From Methanomassiliicoccaceae archaeon (GTDB lineage: Archaea > Thermoplasmatota > Thermoplasmata > Methanomassiliicoccales > Methanomethylophilaceae): a stretch of 23,718 bases of DNA. Every line of letters begins with the position of its first letter. Position 1 is the stretch's first letter. The notes beneath the pieces are model-generated. The model searched no databases and had not been told where the DNA came from. It saw only the letters and a program-made list of their open reading frames with translations. The translations under genes were made by a program, and so were the position numbers. The stretch spans positions 1 through 23,718 of the forward strand of contig WQTN01000138.1 in assembly GCA_009786295.1 (NCBI GenBank). The letters are read 5' to 3'. Shown in pieces: positions 15,601-20,659 of the stretch.

Positions 15601-15726
15601 GTAAACTGTCGCGCCCGATGAATTTTCAGAACAAATAACTGAGAATGATGCTACTGCAATAATCATTACTAATAATAAAACTATATAGATTTTATTCGTC
15701 TTTTTGGTCAGTCTGACTCCCCTCAT
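12640..15726 (-). CDS. Adhesin-like surface protein with beta-helix and three C-terminal membrane segments
   Basis: This is a large secreted or membrane-anchored protein of about 1,028 residues. A signal sequence follows a basic start (KKTNKIYIVLLLVMIIAVAS), with likely cleavage after SGA before TVYVSDESQL. Residues ~40-560 look like a right-handed beta-helix with many short turns of the type MNGGTITGNTA, MDGGVISGN and GEISNN, and numerous N-x-S/T sites. A region near 830-900 (GYQISAVYVDGIKI, YTFTNVLSDHEIRVES) matches the bacterial repeat domain seen in gut adhesins. An Asp-rich linker (GDDDDGDIGKDEKEGG) leads to three hydrophobic helices at ~924-946, 962-984 and 996-1017. The ATG at 15726 is preferred over 15732 because GGGG is 7 bases upstream. 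The ligand is unknown. Confidence 0.85.
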   Translation of the reverse strand: MRGVRLTKKTNKIYIVLLLVMIIAVASFSVICSENSSGATVYVSDESQLQLAVSNAGDGDTVIVTQDINLTKMTYVSNKKITLEGQYISGEGRYPILKRSVGFSSAFDARGNYNPGLFEVATGGANAASLTLRNITLDDNNDPDNFTLPIPVDGGYPMPDWADRVYDAVISSYASNTTITLDEGASIINIGGATAIRTAGGTVNLKPGSYVEGSNASYKSSGSKYYGAIWIQGDGAVLNFDTTMSGKTIVAPYIYTDAYKVTINFNGKINNCNISQPLFKTNMNNGLVLKTSKDSEICNNTFSSVDYLSIVGGTQNDIELRGKIAGNTGGSCAIYIGGSTGANFALYGEISNNVLSNQTICISSAECTAKLMSGSKISGNTVNISAIYLNYATNIQFHIYGEISNNNSVGNNGGAMYVIYNNPVVYVHSGAKITGNTAYGSGGGIYLNYTAKLIMDGGVISGNVALCKDDGNTGLPGGGGVAVARSASFIMNGGTITGNTAGSAGFWGIGGGVFISGKNTSVTTGGTFIMNGGTVTGNNLYGGVNGIDVAVGGSNTNIQSSLDKGQYIQISKEATIGPGSVGAATYDATYSGAAVYLLDRNYTLNIGTVLAPNQTTIAGRATVLSEYSGYSPVPNTGIWYQITKTTGKSSLIITYPSGIDPNDYEWIAAIQPMGTDGSILGEPCFSVDVPARTANGLKVTVPLMADAEGTAVGGYGIVLLSIPKSTSMILDVVSSGGGEFYIDSPSGRKYQATLDIGDFVDNFVTSPSPGWEIKSVILTAGDGSVFDKTVDALTGNIVVNYSELASGTNVIRAVFVLTSVATPEYKITATADGGSTITPSGIVSVSQGESKTFTFLAKDGYQISAVYVDGIKISDADLASGKYTFTNVLSDHEIRVESKLGGHVGDDDDGDIGKDEKEGGKWAVLNLVCAVLTIFASIIAVMAGRDRFRKDEKEKRSKTALALRIIMLIICIISAIIFFLTENWYLPVTAIDKWTLLMFILFLATLVLTVVSFRINEPEDRTAGENKG

Positions 15727-15985
15727 AGACATGCCCCAGATTTATGTTGCAATAATAATAACGTATGCATATATTAAACAGGCCAACTTACTAAAAATCA
15801 CGCCGGGCTCGTCCTCATCCATTTAATCTCTTTTTGACATTTGTGCTTGGTCTTGTGATGACCATTGCCCATAATATCTGCGGACCTTTGTCCGCACATG
15901 GTTTTTCAGCGACTGCCAATGACCTACCACATAATTATTTTTTACAAATTATTTAGTAGTTTGACCGCGCTTCCTGCTTATTGCC
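15727..15985. promoter_or_regulatory. Divergent promoter region between the adhesin-like gene and ribB
   Basis: On the minus strand TTTAATATATGCA (about 15767-15779) is the likely TATA region of the surface-protein gene. On the plus strand a TATA-like TTATTTAG at about 15949-15956 is correctly placed for a nearly leaderless ribB transcript starting close to 15980. Between them lies a stable hairpin (15879-15896) followed by T-rich sequence. I saw no FMN riboswitch pattern. Confidence 0.45.
15879..15896 (+). other. Isolated stem-loop, possible small-RNA terminator
   Basis: TGCGGAC-CTTT-GTCCGCA is a perfect 7-bp stem with a 4-base loop, followed by CATGGTTTTTC. It lies between two divergent genes, so it ends neither of them. 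It might close a short plus-strand transcript from the TATATTAA at about 15770, or be part of a long ribB leader. No known RNA family was recognised. Confidence 0.3.
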
Positions 15986-16720
15986 ATGAAAGAAGACTTT
16001 GCTTCAAAGAACAGTCTGAACGGAGTGCTTGAGGATATCCGGGCGGGAAAGGTCGTGTTGGTCTATGACTTCGACAACCGCGAAAAGGAGACAGATATGA
16101 CGGTCGCCTCCGAATTCGTTACGGCTGATGTTCTGAGGCTCATGAGGAAGGACGCAGGCGGCCTGATATGCACCACGACGCCCAGCAGAACGGCGAAAGA
16201 GTTGGGGCTGCCATTCCTTTCAGATGTTTTTTGGAACAACAGGAACTCATATCCTCTGCTTGGCCTGATGACACCGAACGATATTCCGTATGATAATACA
16301 AAATCATCATTCGGCATCACGATCAATCACCGGAAGACCTACACCGGCATAACCGACGGCGACCGTGCGTTTACGATCAAAGAGTATGTAGAGACTATCT
16401 TCAAGACTACGCCGGCAACAGACAGGATAAAAGAACTGGGAGAGAATTTCAGAGCTCCGGGGCACGTGCATCTTCTGAACACGACCTCCAAACTGCTGAA
16501 AACAAGGCAGGGGCATACCGAGCTCTGCACCGCACTTATGTACATGGCCGGTGTCAGGCCGTCGGCAACAATCTGCGAGATGATGGGGGACGGCGGAATG
16601 GCCTGTTCAAAAGAAAAAGTGATCGAGTACTCCAAAAAGAACAATCTGCATTTTATTACCGGCGAACAAATAATAAGCGCCTGGGATGATTTCCTGAAAG
16701 AGACAGGAATGGATGTGTGA
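15986..16720 (+). CDS. ribB: 3,4-dihydroxy-2-butanone 4-phosphate synthase RibB
   Basis: RibB converts ribulose 5-phosphate to 3,4-dihydroxy-2-butanone 4-phosphate and formate, supplying the four-carbon unit for lumazine. The 244-residue protein has the acidic loop DFDNREKETDMTVASEF, equivalent to the RENEGDM loop that binds the metal and substrate. It also has GGLICTTTP, APGHVHLLNTT and the catalytic LKTRQGHTELCTALMYMAG with the conserved His. DGDRAFTIKEYVETI corresponds to the THISATDR region. It is monofunctional, without a GTP cyclohydrolase II domain, as expected for archaea. It leads the ribB-ribL-ribC-ribH operon, with the next gene within 5 bp or overlapping by 8 bp. Confidence 0.93.
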   Translation: MKEDFASKNSLNGVLEDIRAGKVVLVYDFDNREKETDMTVASEFVTADVLRLMRKDAGGLICTTTPSRTAKELGLPFLSDVFWNNRNSYPLLGLMTPNDIPYDNTKSSFGITINHRKTYTGITDGDRAFTIKEYVETIFKTTPATDRIKELGENFRAPGHVHLLNTTSKLLKTRQGHTELCTALMYMAGVRPSATICEMMGDGGMACSKEKVIEYSKKNNLHFITGEQIISAWDDFLKETGMDV

Positions 16721-16724
16721 TCCG

Positions 16725-17147
16725 ATGGTCAGAGTGATGGCTTCCGGCGTGTTCGACATCCTTCACACGGGGCACATCTCATATCTTCAGCAGGCCAAGG
16801 CGCTCGGCGATGAATTGATAGTCGTGGTCGCCTGCGACGAGACCGTGCGCAAAAGCAAACACGAACCCATAACGAACGAGAAAATGAGGGTCCAGATAAT
16901 AGGCTCTTTGAAACCGGTCGACAAAGCGGTGCTGGGGAAGGGCGGGGACATCTTCGATGTTGTGAAAGAGATATCCCCCGACATCATCGTCCTCGGGTTC
17001 GATCAGACGTTCAAAGAGAAGGATCTGAGAAAAAGATTGGGAGAGAACGGCCTAGGACACATCGAAGTGGCAAGAGCGTCCGAATATGCGGAAGACCTCA
17101 CGGCCACCCGAAGGATAATCGAAAAGATAAGAAAACTGGAGGGCTGA
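16725..17147 (+). CDS. ribL: FAD synthetase RibL (archaeal nucleotidyltransferase)
   Basis: RibL transfers AMP from ATP to FMN, forming FAD. This is a cytidylyltransferase-like fold with MASGVFDILHTGHISYLQQA, where HTGH is the nucleotide-binding HxGH motif. VVVACDETVRKSKHEPITNE, MRVQIIGSLKPVDKAVLG and DIIVLGFDQ are also characteristic of the archaeal RibL/glycerol-3-phosphate cytidylyltransferase-like group. From the ATG at 16725 the protein has 140 residues. An ATG at 16713, overlapping the ribB stop, would add four residues, and I cannot exclude it. Placement between ribB and ribC supports FAD synthesis over other cytidylyltransferase roles. A GGAGGG near its end serves as ribosome binding site for ribC. 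Confidence 0.88.
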   Translation: MVRVMASGVFDILHTGHISYLQQAKALGDELIVVVACDETVRKSKHEPITNEKMRVQIIGSLKPVDKAVLGKGGDIFDVVKEISPDIIVLGFDQTFKEKDLRKRLGENGLGHIEVARASEYAEDLTATRRIIEKIRKLEG

Positions 17148-17149
17148 AC

Positions 17150-17620
17150 GTGAAGACCATCGGTATCGCCGATACGACGTTCGCGAGGTTCGATATGGCA
17201 TCCGCTGCCGTGAACGAGCTTGAAAGGACCGGCACAGGATTCAGGATAGAGAGATACACCGTACCGGGCGTGAAGGACCTGCCCGTCGCGTGCAAGATCC
17301 TCATCGAGGAAAAAGGATGCGATATCGTTCTGGCCTTGGGGATGCCGGGGCCGGCGGATAAGGATAAAATGTGCGCTCATGAGGCCTCTACGGGGCTGAT
17401 AAGGGCGCAGCTGATGACCAACAAGCACATAATCGAAGTGTTCGTCCATGCGGACGAAGCAAAGGACGACAGAGAATTAGCATTCCTGGCAGAAAGCAGG
17501 GCCAGGGAGCATGCTGTGAATGTATACGACCTGCTCTTCAGACCGGACAACCTAAGGCGCAATGCAGGGACCGGTCAGAGGCAGGGATTTGCGGACGCGG
17601 GTCCGCTGAGATCGAGGTGA
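17150..17620 (+). CDS. ribC: Archaeal riboflavin synthase RibC
   Basis: RibC dismutates two 6,7-dimethyl-8-ribityllumazine molecules into riboflavin and the pyrimidine precursor. The 156-residue protein belongs to the archaeal type, which resembles lumazine synthase and is unrelated to the bacterial two-domain enzyme. Evidence is IGIADTTFARFDMASAAVNEL, RYTVPGVKDLPVACKILIEE, LALGMPGPADKDKMCAHEAS and IIEVFVHADEA. The start is GTG at 17150, 6 bases after GGAGGG and 2 bases after the ribL stop. The last ~15 residues (GTGQRQGFADAGPLRSR) are the usual flexible tail. The gene is separated from ribH by 4 bp and transcribed with it. Confidence 0.92.
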   Translation: MKTIGIADTTFARFDMASAAVNELERTGTGFRIERYTVPGVKDLPVACKILIEEKGCDIVLALGMPGPADKDKMCAHEASTGLIRAQLMTNKHIIEVFVHADEAKDDRELAFLAESRAREHAVNVYDLLFRPDNLRRNAGTGQRQGFADAGPLRSR

Positions 17621-17624
17621 AGAA

Positions 17625-18041
17625 ATGAAGGCATACAAGATCGGAATGGTGGCGGCGGAGTTCAATTTCGACGTCACATCCATGATGATAGAGAGAGCAA
17701 AGGCCGAGGCGGAGTTCCTCGGAGTGGAGATAAGCAAGACCATAATGGTCCCGGGGGTCTACGAGATACCTCTGGCTGTGAAAGCATTGCTGGAAAGGAC
17801 GGATGTCGATGCGGTCATAACGCTCGGCGCTGTGATAAAAGGAGAGACCAAGCACGACGAGGTCGTTATCGCACAGGCATCGAGGCTCGTGGCCGATCTC
17901 CAACTGGAGTACAACAAACCGGTAGCATTCGGGATAACCGGGCCGGACATGACGCAGCTTCAGGCAATGGACCGCATTGAGAAGGGAAGAGATGTGGTCG
18001 ACGCCGCGGTGAAGATGCTCAAGAGACTGGAAAAGGTCTGA
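17625..18041 (+). CDS. ribH: 6,7-dimethyl-8-ribityllumazine synthase RibH
   Basis: RibH condenses 5-amino-6-ribitylaminouracil with dihydroxybutanone phosphate to give lumazine, the substrate of RibC. The 138-residue length is normal for archaeal RibH. The ribityl-binding AAEFNFDVTSMM, VPGVYEIPLAVKALL and the phosphate- and substrate-site ITLGAVIKGETKHDEVV, containing the catalytic His, are all present. PVAFGITGPDMTQLQAMDR matches the GVLT/ITTDTxEQAxxR segment. GAGGTGAAG provides a ribosome binding site overlapping the end of ribC. It is the last gene of the operon, followed by stable hairpins at 18055-18095. Confidence 0.93.
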   Translation: MKAYKIGMVAAEFNFDVTSMMIERAKAEAEFLGVEISKTIMVPGVYEIPLAVKALLERTDVDAVITLGAVIKGETKHDEVVIAQASRLVADLQLEYNKPVAFGITGPDMTQLQAMDRIEKGRDVVDAAVKMLKRLEKV

Positions 18042-18054
18042 ACTCGATCTCACT

Positions 18055-18080
18055 GAGCTTGCGGCGCAGGCCGCAAGCTC
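18055..18080 (+). terminator. Stable stem-loop after ribH
   Basis: GAGCTTGCGGC and GCCGCAAGCTC form a perfect 11-bp stem with loop GCAG, 13 bases after the ribH stop codon. A second hairpin, CTCTGC/GCAGAG at 18078-18095, shares bases with the first, so the two cannot form fully at the same time. No T-tract follows closely. It may mark the 3' end or protect the transcript. Confidence 0.5.
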
Positions 18081-18259
18081 TGCCGGAAAGCAGAGCGATG
18101 AGGTCGCATTCGGCCCATTTTGCGTTGTGAATCTCCCTCTGCGGCTCGATTTGATCCGATACAACAACCCCTCTATATTGAATGCCTGGTTGGCAGAAAA
18201 TCGTTTTTTACCAAACCTTTCAATACTTTGACTTCTGTTTCATTGTAAGGAGGAAAAAC

Positions 18260-18736
18260 ATGGATAAAGGAACTCCGGCCACTATTACAGTAAAAAGCGC
18301 ATTTGAAAATAACAAGACCGTTCCCGTCGAATACACGGGAGACGGCAAAGATATTTCACCGCCATTTACACTTTCTGATGTGTCTGAAAAAGCAAAATCC
18401 ATTGCGGTAACAATGGATGATCTGAAACATCCGCTTTTCAAGGTATACAATCATTGGGTCATTTGGAACCTGCCGGCAGCACAGGAAATACCCGAGAACA
18501 TCCCGCAGGGCGAGAAAATAAGCGAATTAGGCGGTGCCGTGCAGGGCATTGGATACGGCAAACATAAATACAGAGGACCGAAACCGCCCTTCGGGTCAAC
18601 GCACCAGTATCAATACACCGTCTATGTTTTGGATTGTCTGATCGATCTTCCTCCAACGTCGAAGAAAGATGATCTTCTGCGTGCTATGAAAGATCACATT
18701 CTGCAGCAAGGCAGCATAATCGGCAGCTACAAATAA
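18260..18736 (+). CDS. PEBP-family protein (YbhB/YbcL, Raf kinase inhibitor-like)
   Basis: This is a 158-residue cytosolic protein of the phosphatidylethanolamine-binding protein family. TVPVEYTGDGKDISPPF carries the DGxDxSPP ligand-site motif. AVTMDDLKHPLFKVYNHWVIWNLPA carries the DPD/H-x-HWV segment, and YRGPKPPFGSTHQYQYTVYVLD carries the GPxPPxGxHRY motif. The cellular role of prokaryotic members is poorly known. The start ATG at 18260 follows a full AAGGAGG by 6 bases, stronger than any other site in the window, and codons are more AT-rich than in the ribH or dnaG neighbours. This points to acquisition from a bacterium, which I infer. CTATATTGAA at about 18172-18181 may be its TATA region. 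It is not part of the riboflavin operon. Confidence 0.9.
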   Translation: MDKGTPATITVKSAFENNKTVPVEYTGDGKDISPPFTLSDVSEKAKSIAVTMDDLKHPLFKVYNHWVIWNLPAAQEIPENIPQGEKISELGGAVQGIGYGKHKYRGPKPPFGSTHQYQYTVYVLDCLIDLPPTSKKDDLLRAMKDHILQQGSIIGSYK

Positions 18737-19099
18737 ACGCAAAATCTTCAAATCTCTTTGATCCGAACGAACAGAAAGATTCACGATCACAGGAGGGTAT
18801 GATTTGTCGGTTTATGATCAAAAAAGCAACATGGATTATTAATTTACACTTACTTATTTAAATACAAAATCATACATACATATTGCAGGGAAATCCATAT
18901 TTCTCTGTTCACTGAATCACTATCACGATAAACATCGTCCAAGGACGACAGGTCAACACGCGCCCCCGGGAGTGACCCGGCGGGTACACATGAAGACGTA
19001 AGCAAGATGGGAAAGAAGAACTCCGGTGCAGACAAGACGGAGCGCAGACAACAACAGAACAGGATGTATTGTTTTTCCTGCCCAACAGAGGGTTGACAA
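18737..19099 (+). other. 363-bp gap upstream of dnaG with possible structured leader
   Basis: A TATA box TTATTTAAATAC (about 18854-18865) predicts a start near 18888. The following ~210 nt up to dnaG contain several stems: TCGTCC-AA-GGACGA (18935-18948), CCGGG-AGTGA-CCCGG (18966-18980) and CTCCG...CGGAG (about 19021-19042). No recognised RNA family fits: I saw no tRNA, SRP, RNase P or C/D-box pattern. A 29-codon frame (19007-19096) ends just before dnaG. GAGGG at 19088-19092 is the dnaG ribosome binding site. The upstream part, 18737-18850, shows nothing clear. Confidence 0.45.
19007..19096 (+). CDS. Possible 29-residue leader peptide before dnaG
   Basis: An ATG frame encodes a basic, polar peptide starting MGKKNSGADKTERRQQQNRM and ending YCFSCPTEG, with one C-x2-C. 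Its stop codon is 4 bases before the dnaG ATG. The frame stays open upstream back to 18932 without a start codon. There is no good ribosome binding site, and I do not recognise a family. It may be chance. Confidence 0.2.
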   Translation: MGKKNSGADKTERRQQQNRMYCFSCPTEG

Positions 19100-20647
19100 A
19101 TGAATATTGATCCAAACGCAACGAAATATATGATAAAAGCAAAGATAACCGCAGACGGCGTGGTAGAGAAACCCGATGTCGTCGGCGCGGTGTTCGGACA
19201 GACCGAAGGACTTTTGGGAGAGGACCTCGACCTTAGGGATCTTCAGAAGACCGGCAGGATAGGAAGGATAGAGGTAGAGGTTGTCTCAAAGGGCGGAAAG
19301 TCCGATGGCATAATATATGTCTCATCAAGCCTTGACCAGGTGGAGACAGTGCTCATCGCATCTTCTTTGGAGACTGTTGATAGAGTAGGGCCCTGCAAAG
19401 CCAGCATAAAGGTCCTCGGGATCGAGGATGTACGTATAATAAAGAGAGAGAAAGTGGTCGAACGCGCCAAAGAACTTCTTAACGATATGATCAATCAGTC
19501 GAAGGGTTCATCGGCAGACCTGGCGCAGAACATAAGGCAGAGCGTTCAGGTTGAAGAGATCACCACCTACGGAAAGGATAAATGTCCAGCAGGACCCGGC
19601 ATAAAGGAATCGGAGTCCGTGATAATCGTAGAGGGCAGGTCTGACGTCCTCAATCTTCTGAAAGCCGGAATAAAGAACGCCATCGCAGTAGAAGGCACCA
19701 ACATCCCCAAGACCGTGCAGGACCTTTCCAGAGAGAAGGTCACCACAGCATTCGTGGACGGCGACAGAGGAGGAGAGTTGATCCTCAGGGAGCTTTTCCA
19801 GACATCCGAGATCGACTTCGTCGCTCGCGCGCCGCGTGCCCATGAGGTGGAGGAGCTTTCTTCCAAACAATTGGTAAAATGCCTGCGCAACAAAGTTCCC
19901 GGCGACCAATACATGGAGATGAACGGACTTGTGACCGAAGAAAAGGGACTCCGTTCCGAAGAAGAGGACAGGCCCCGGAAGAACAATGACGACAAAGTCC
20001 GTGAGGATAAACCCCGTGAGGATAAAGTCCGCGACGACAAGAACAACAACAGAAGGGAAAGGGACCGCAACGAGAAAAATGTGAAGCGCGACCACGATGA
20101 TGACAACGCGAGAAGGGGGCGCGAGAGATTCAACAACAACAATGTCGAGAGGTTCAGAAAAAAGACCGAAGAGCCTGTGAAGGAAGAGGCGGAGGAAGAG
20201 GCTGACGAAAGCGAGAAACAACAGGAGCGTGACGAACCAAAGAACGAGAGGCTCAAAAAAGGAGGCCGCACACAAAGGCCGCAGGAGAGCGAGGAAAGAA
20301 AACCCTCAAGGACCCTCCGCGGAAAGAAGGACAGGAACACAAAGGTCCTGTCTCCGGAGCAGGAAGCGTTCAGGGACATGTTGCTGGACATGTCATCCAC
20401 TCACAACGCCAAGCTGCTTGCCGAAGACAACTCCGTGATAAAGGAGATCGCGGTGAAGAACCTGGTCACCTCTCTGAAGGATGATTCCGATCCGATCGCG
20501 GTGATCGTTTTCGACGGCGTCATATCTCAAAGGATACTTGATGTCTCGATCGAAAGGAACATCAAGACAATAGTGGGCACGCGCAAAGGCAACATCACCA
20601 AGATGCCGGCGGAGATGACCATACTTACCAAAGAAGACCTTTACTGA
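19100..20647 (+). CDS. dnaG: Archaeal DnaG primase-like protein with long charged linker
   Basis: Archaeal DnaG has a Toprim domain and is associated both with primer synthesis and with the RNA exosome. The N-terminal ~165 residues form the archaeal DnaG domain (TKYMIKAKITADGVVEKPDV, VFGQTEGLLGEDLDLRDLQK). The Toprim motifs are VIIVEGRSDVLNLL, with E178 and D182, and AFVDGDRGGELIL, with D220 and D222. Residues ~278-414 are a hypercharged low-complexity linker with VREDK/PREDK/VRDDK repeats, Asn-rich patches and an acidic segment. A conserved C-terminal domain (SPEQEAFRDMLLDMS ... GNITKMPAEMTILTKEDLY) follows. The total of 515 residues is above the usual ~400-450 because of this linker. The gene is 12 bp upstream of the LonB-like gene and is probably co-transcribed with it. 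Confidence 0.92.
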   Translation: MNIDPNATKYMIKAKITADGVVEKPDVVGAVFGQTEGLLGEDLDLRDLQKTGRIGRIEVEVVSKGGKSDGIIYVSSSLDQVETVLIASSLETVDRVGPCKASIKVLGIEDVRIIKREKVVERAKELLNDMINQSKGSSADLAQNIRQSVQVEEITTYGKDKCPAGPGIKESESVIIVEGRSDVLNLLKAGIKNAIAVEGTNIPKTVQDLSREKVTTAFVDGDRGGELILRELFQTSEIDFVARAPRAHEVEELSSKQLVKCLRNKVPGDQYMEMNGLVTEEKGLRSEEEDRPRKNNDDKVREDKPREDKVRDDKNNNRRERDRNEKNVKRDHDDDNARRGRERFNNNNVERFRKKTEEPVKEEAEEEADESEKQQERDEPKNERLKKGGRTQRPQESEERKPSRTLRGKKDRNTKVLSPEQEAFRDMLLDMSSTHNAKLLAEDNSVIKEIAVKNLVTSLKDDSDPIAVIVFDGVISQRILDVSIERNIKTIVGTRKGNITKMPAEMTILTKEDLY

Positions 20648-20659
20648 GAGCAGATACAT

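Noticed and set aside
15727..15985. FMN riboswitch before ribB
   Set aside because: The conserved RFN-element helices and sequences are not present. The single hairpin at 15879-15896 is not enough.
18880..19099. SRP RNA, RNase P RNA or tRNA gene upstream of dnaG
   Set aside because: I could not find the conserved motifs of these RNAs (for example GTTC-type T-loop sequence, or SRP helix 8 bases). Structure is suggested only by generic stems.
19508..20400. Long minus-strand open frames opposite dnaG
   Set aside because: They mirror the low-complexity charged linker and conserved DnaG codons, and their translations are Leu/Ser/Phe-rich with no family match. The plus-strand frame has clear Toprim motifs.
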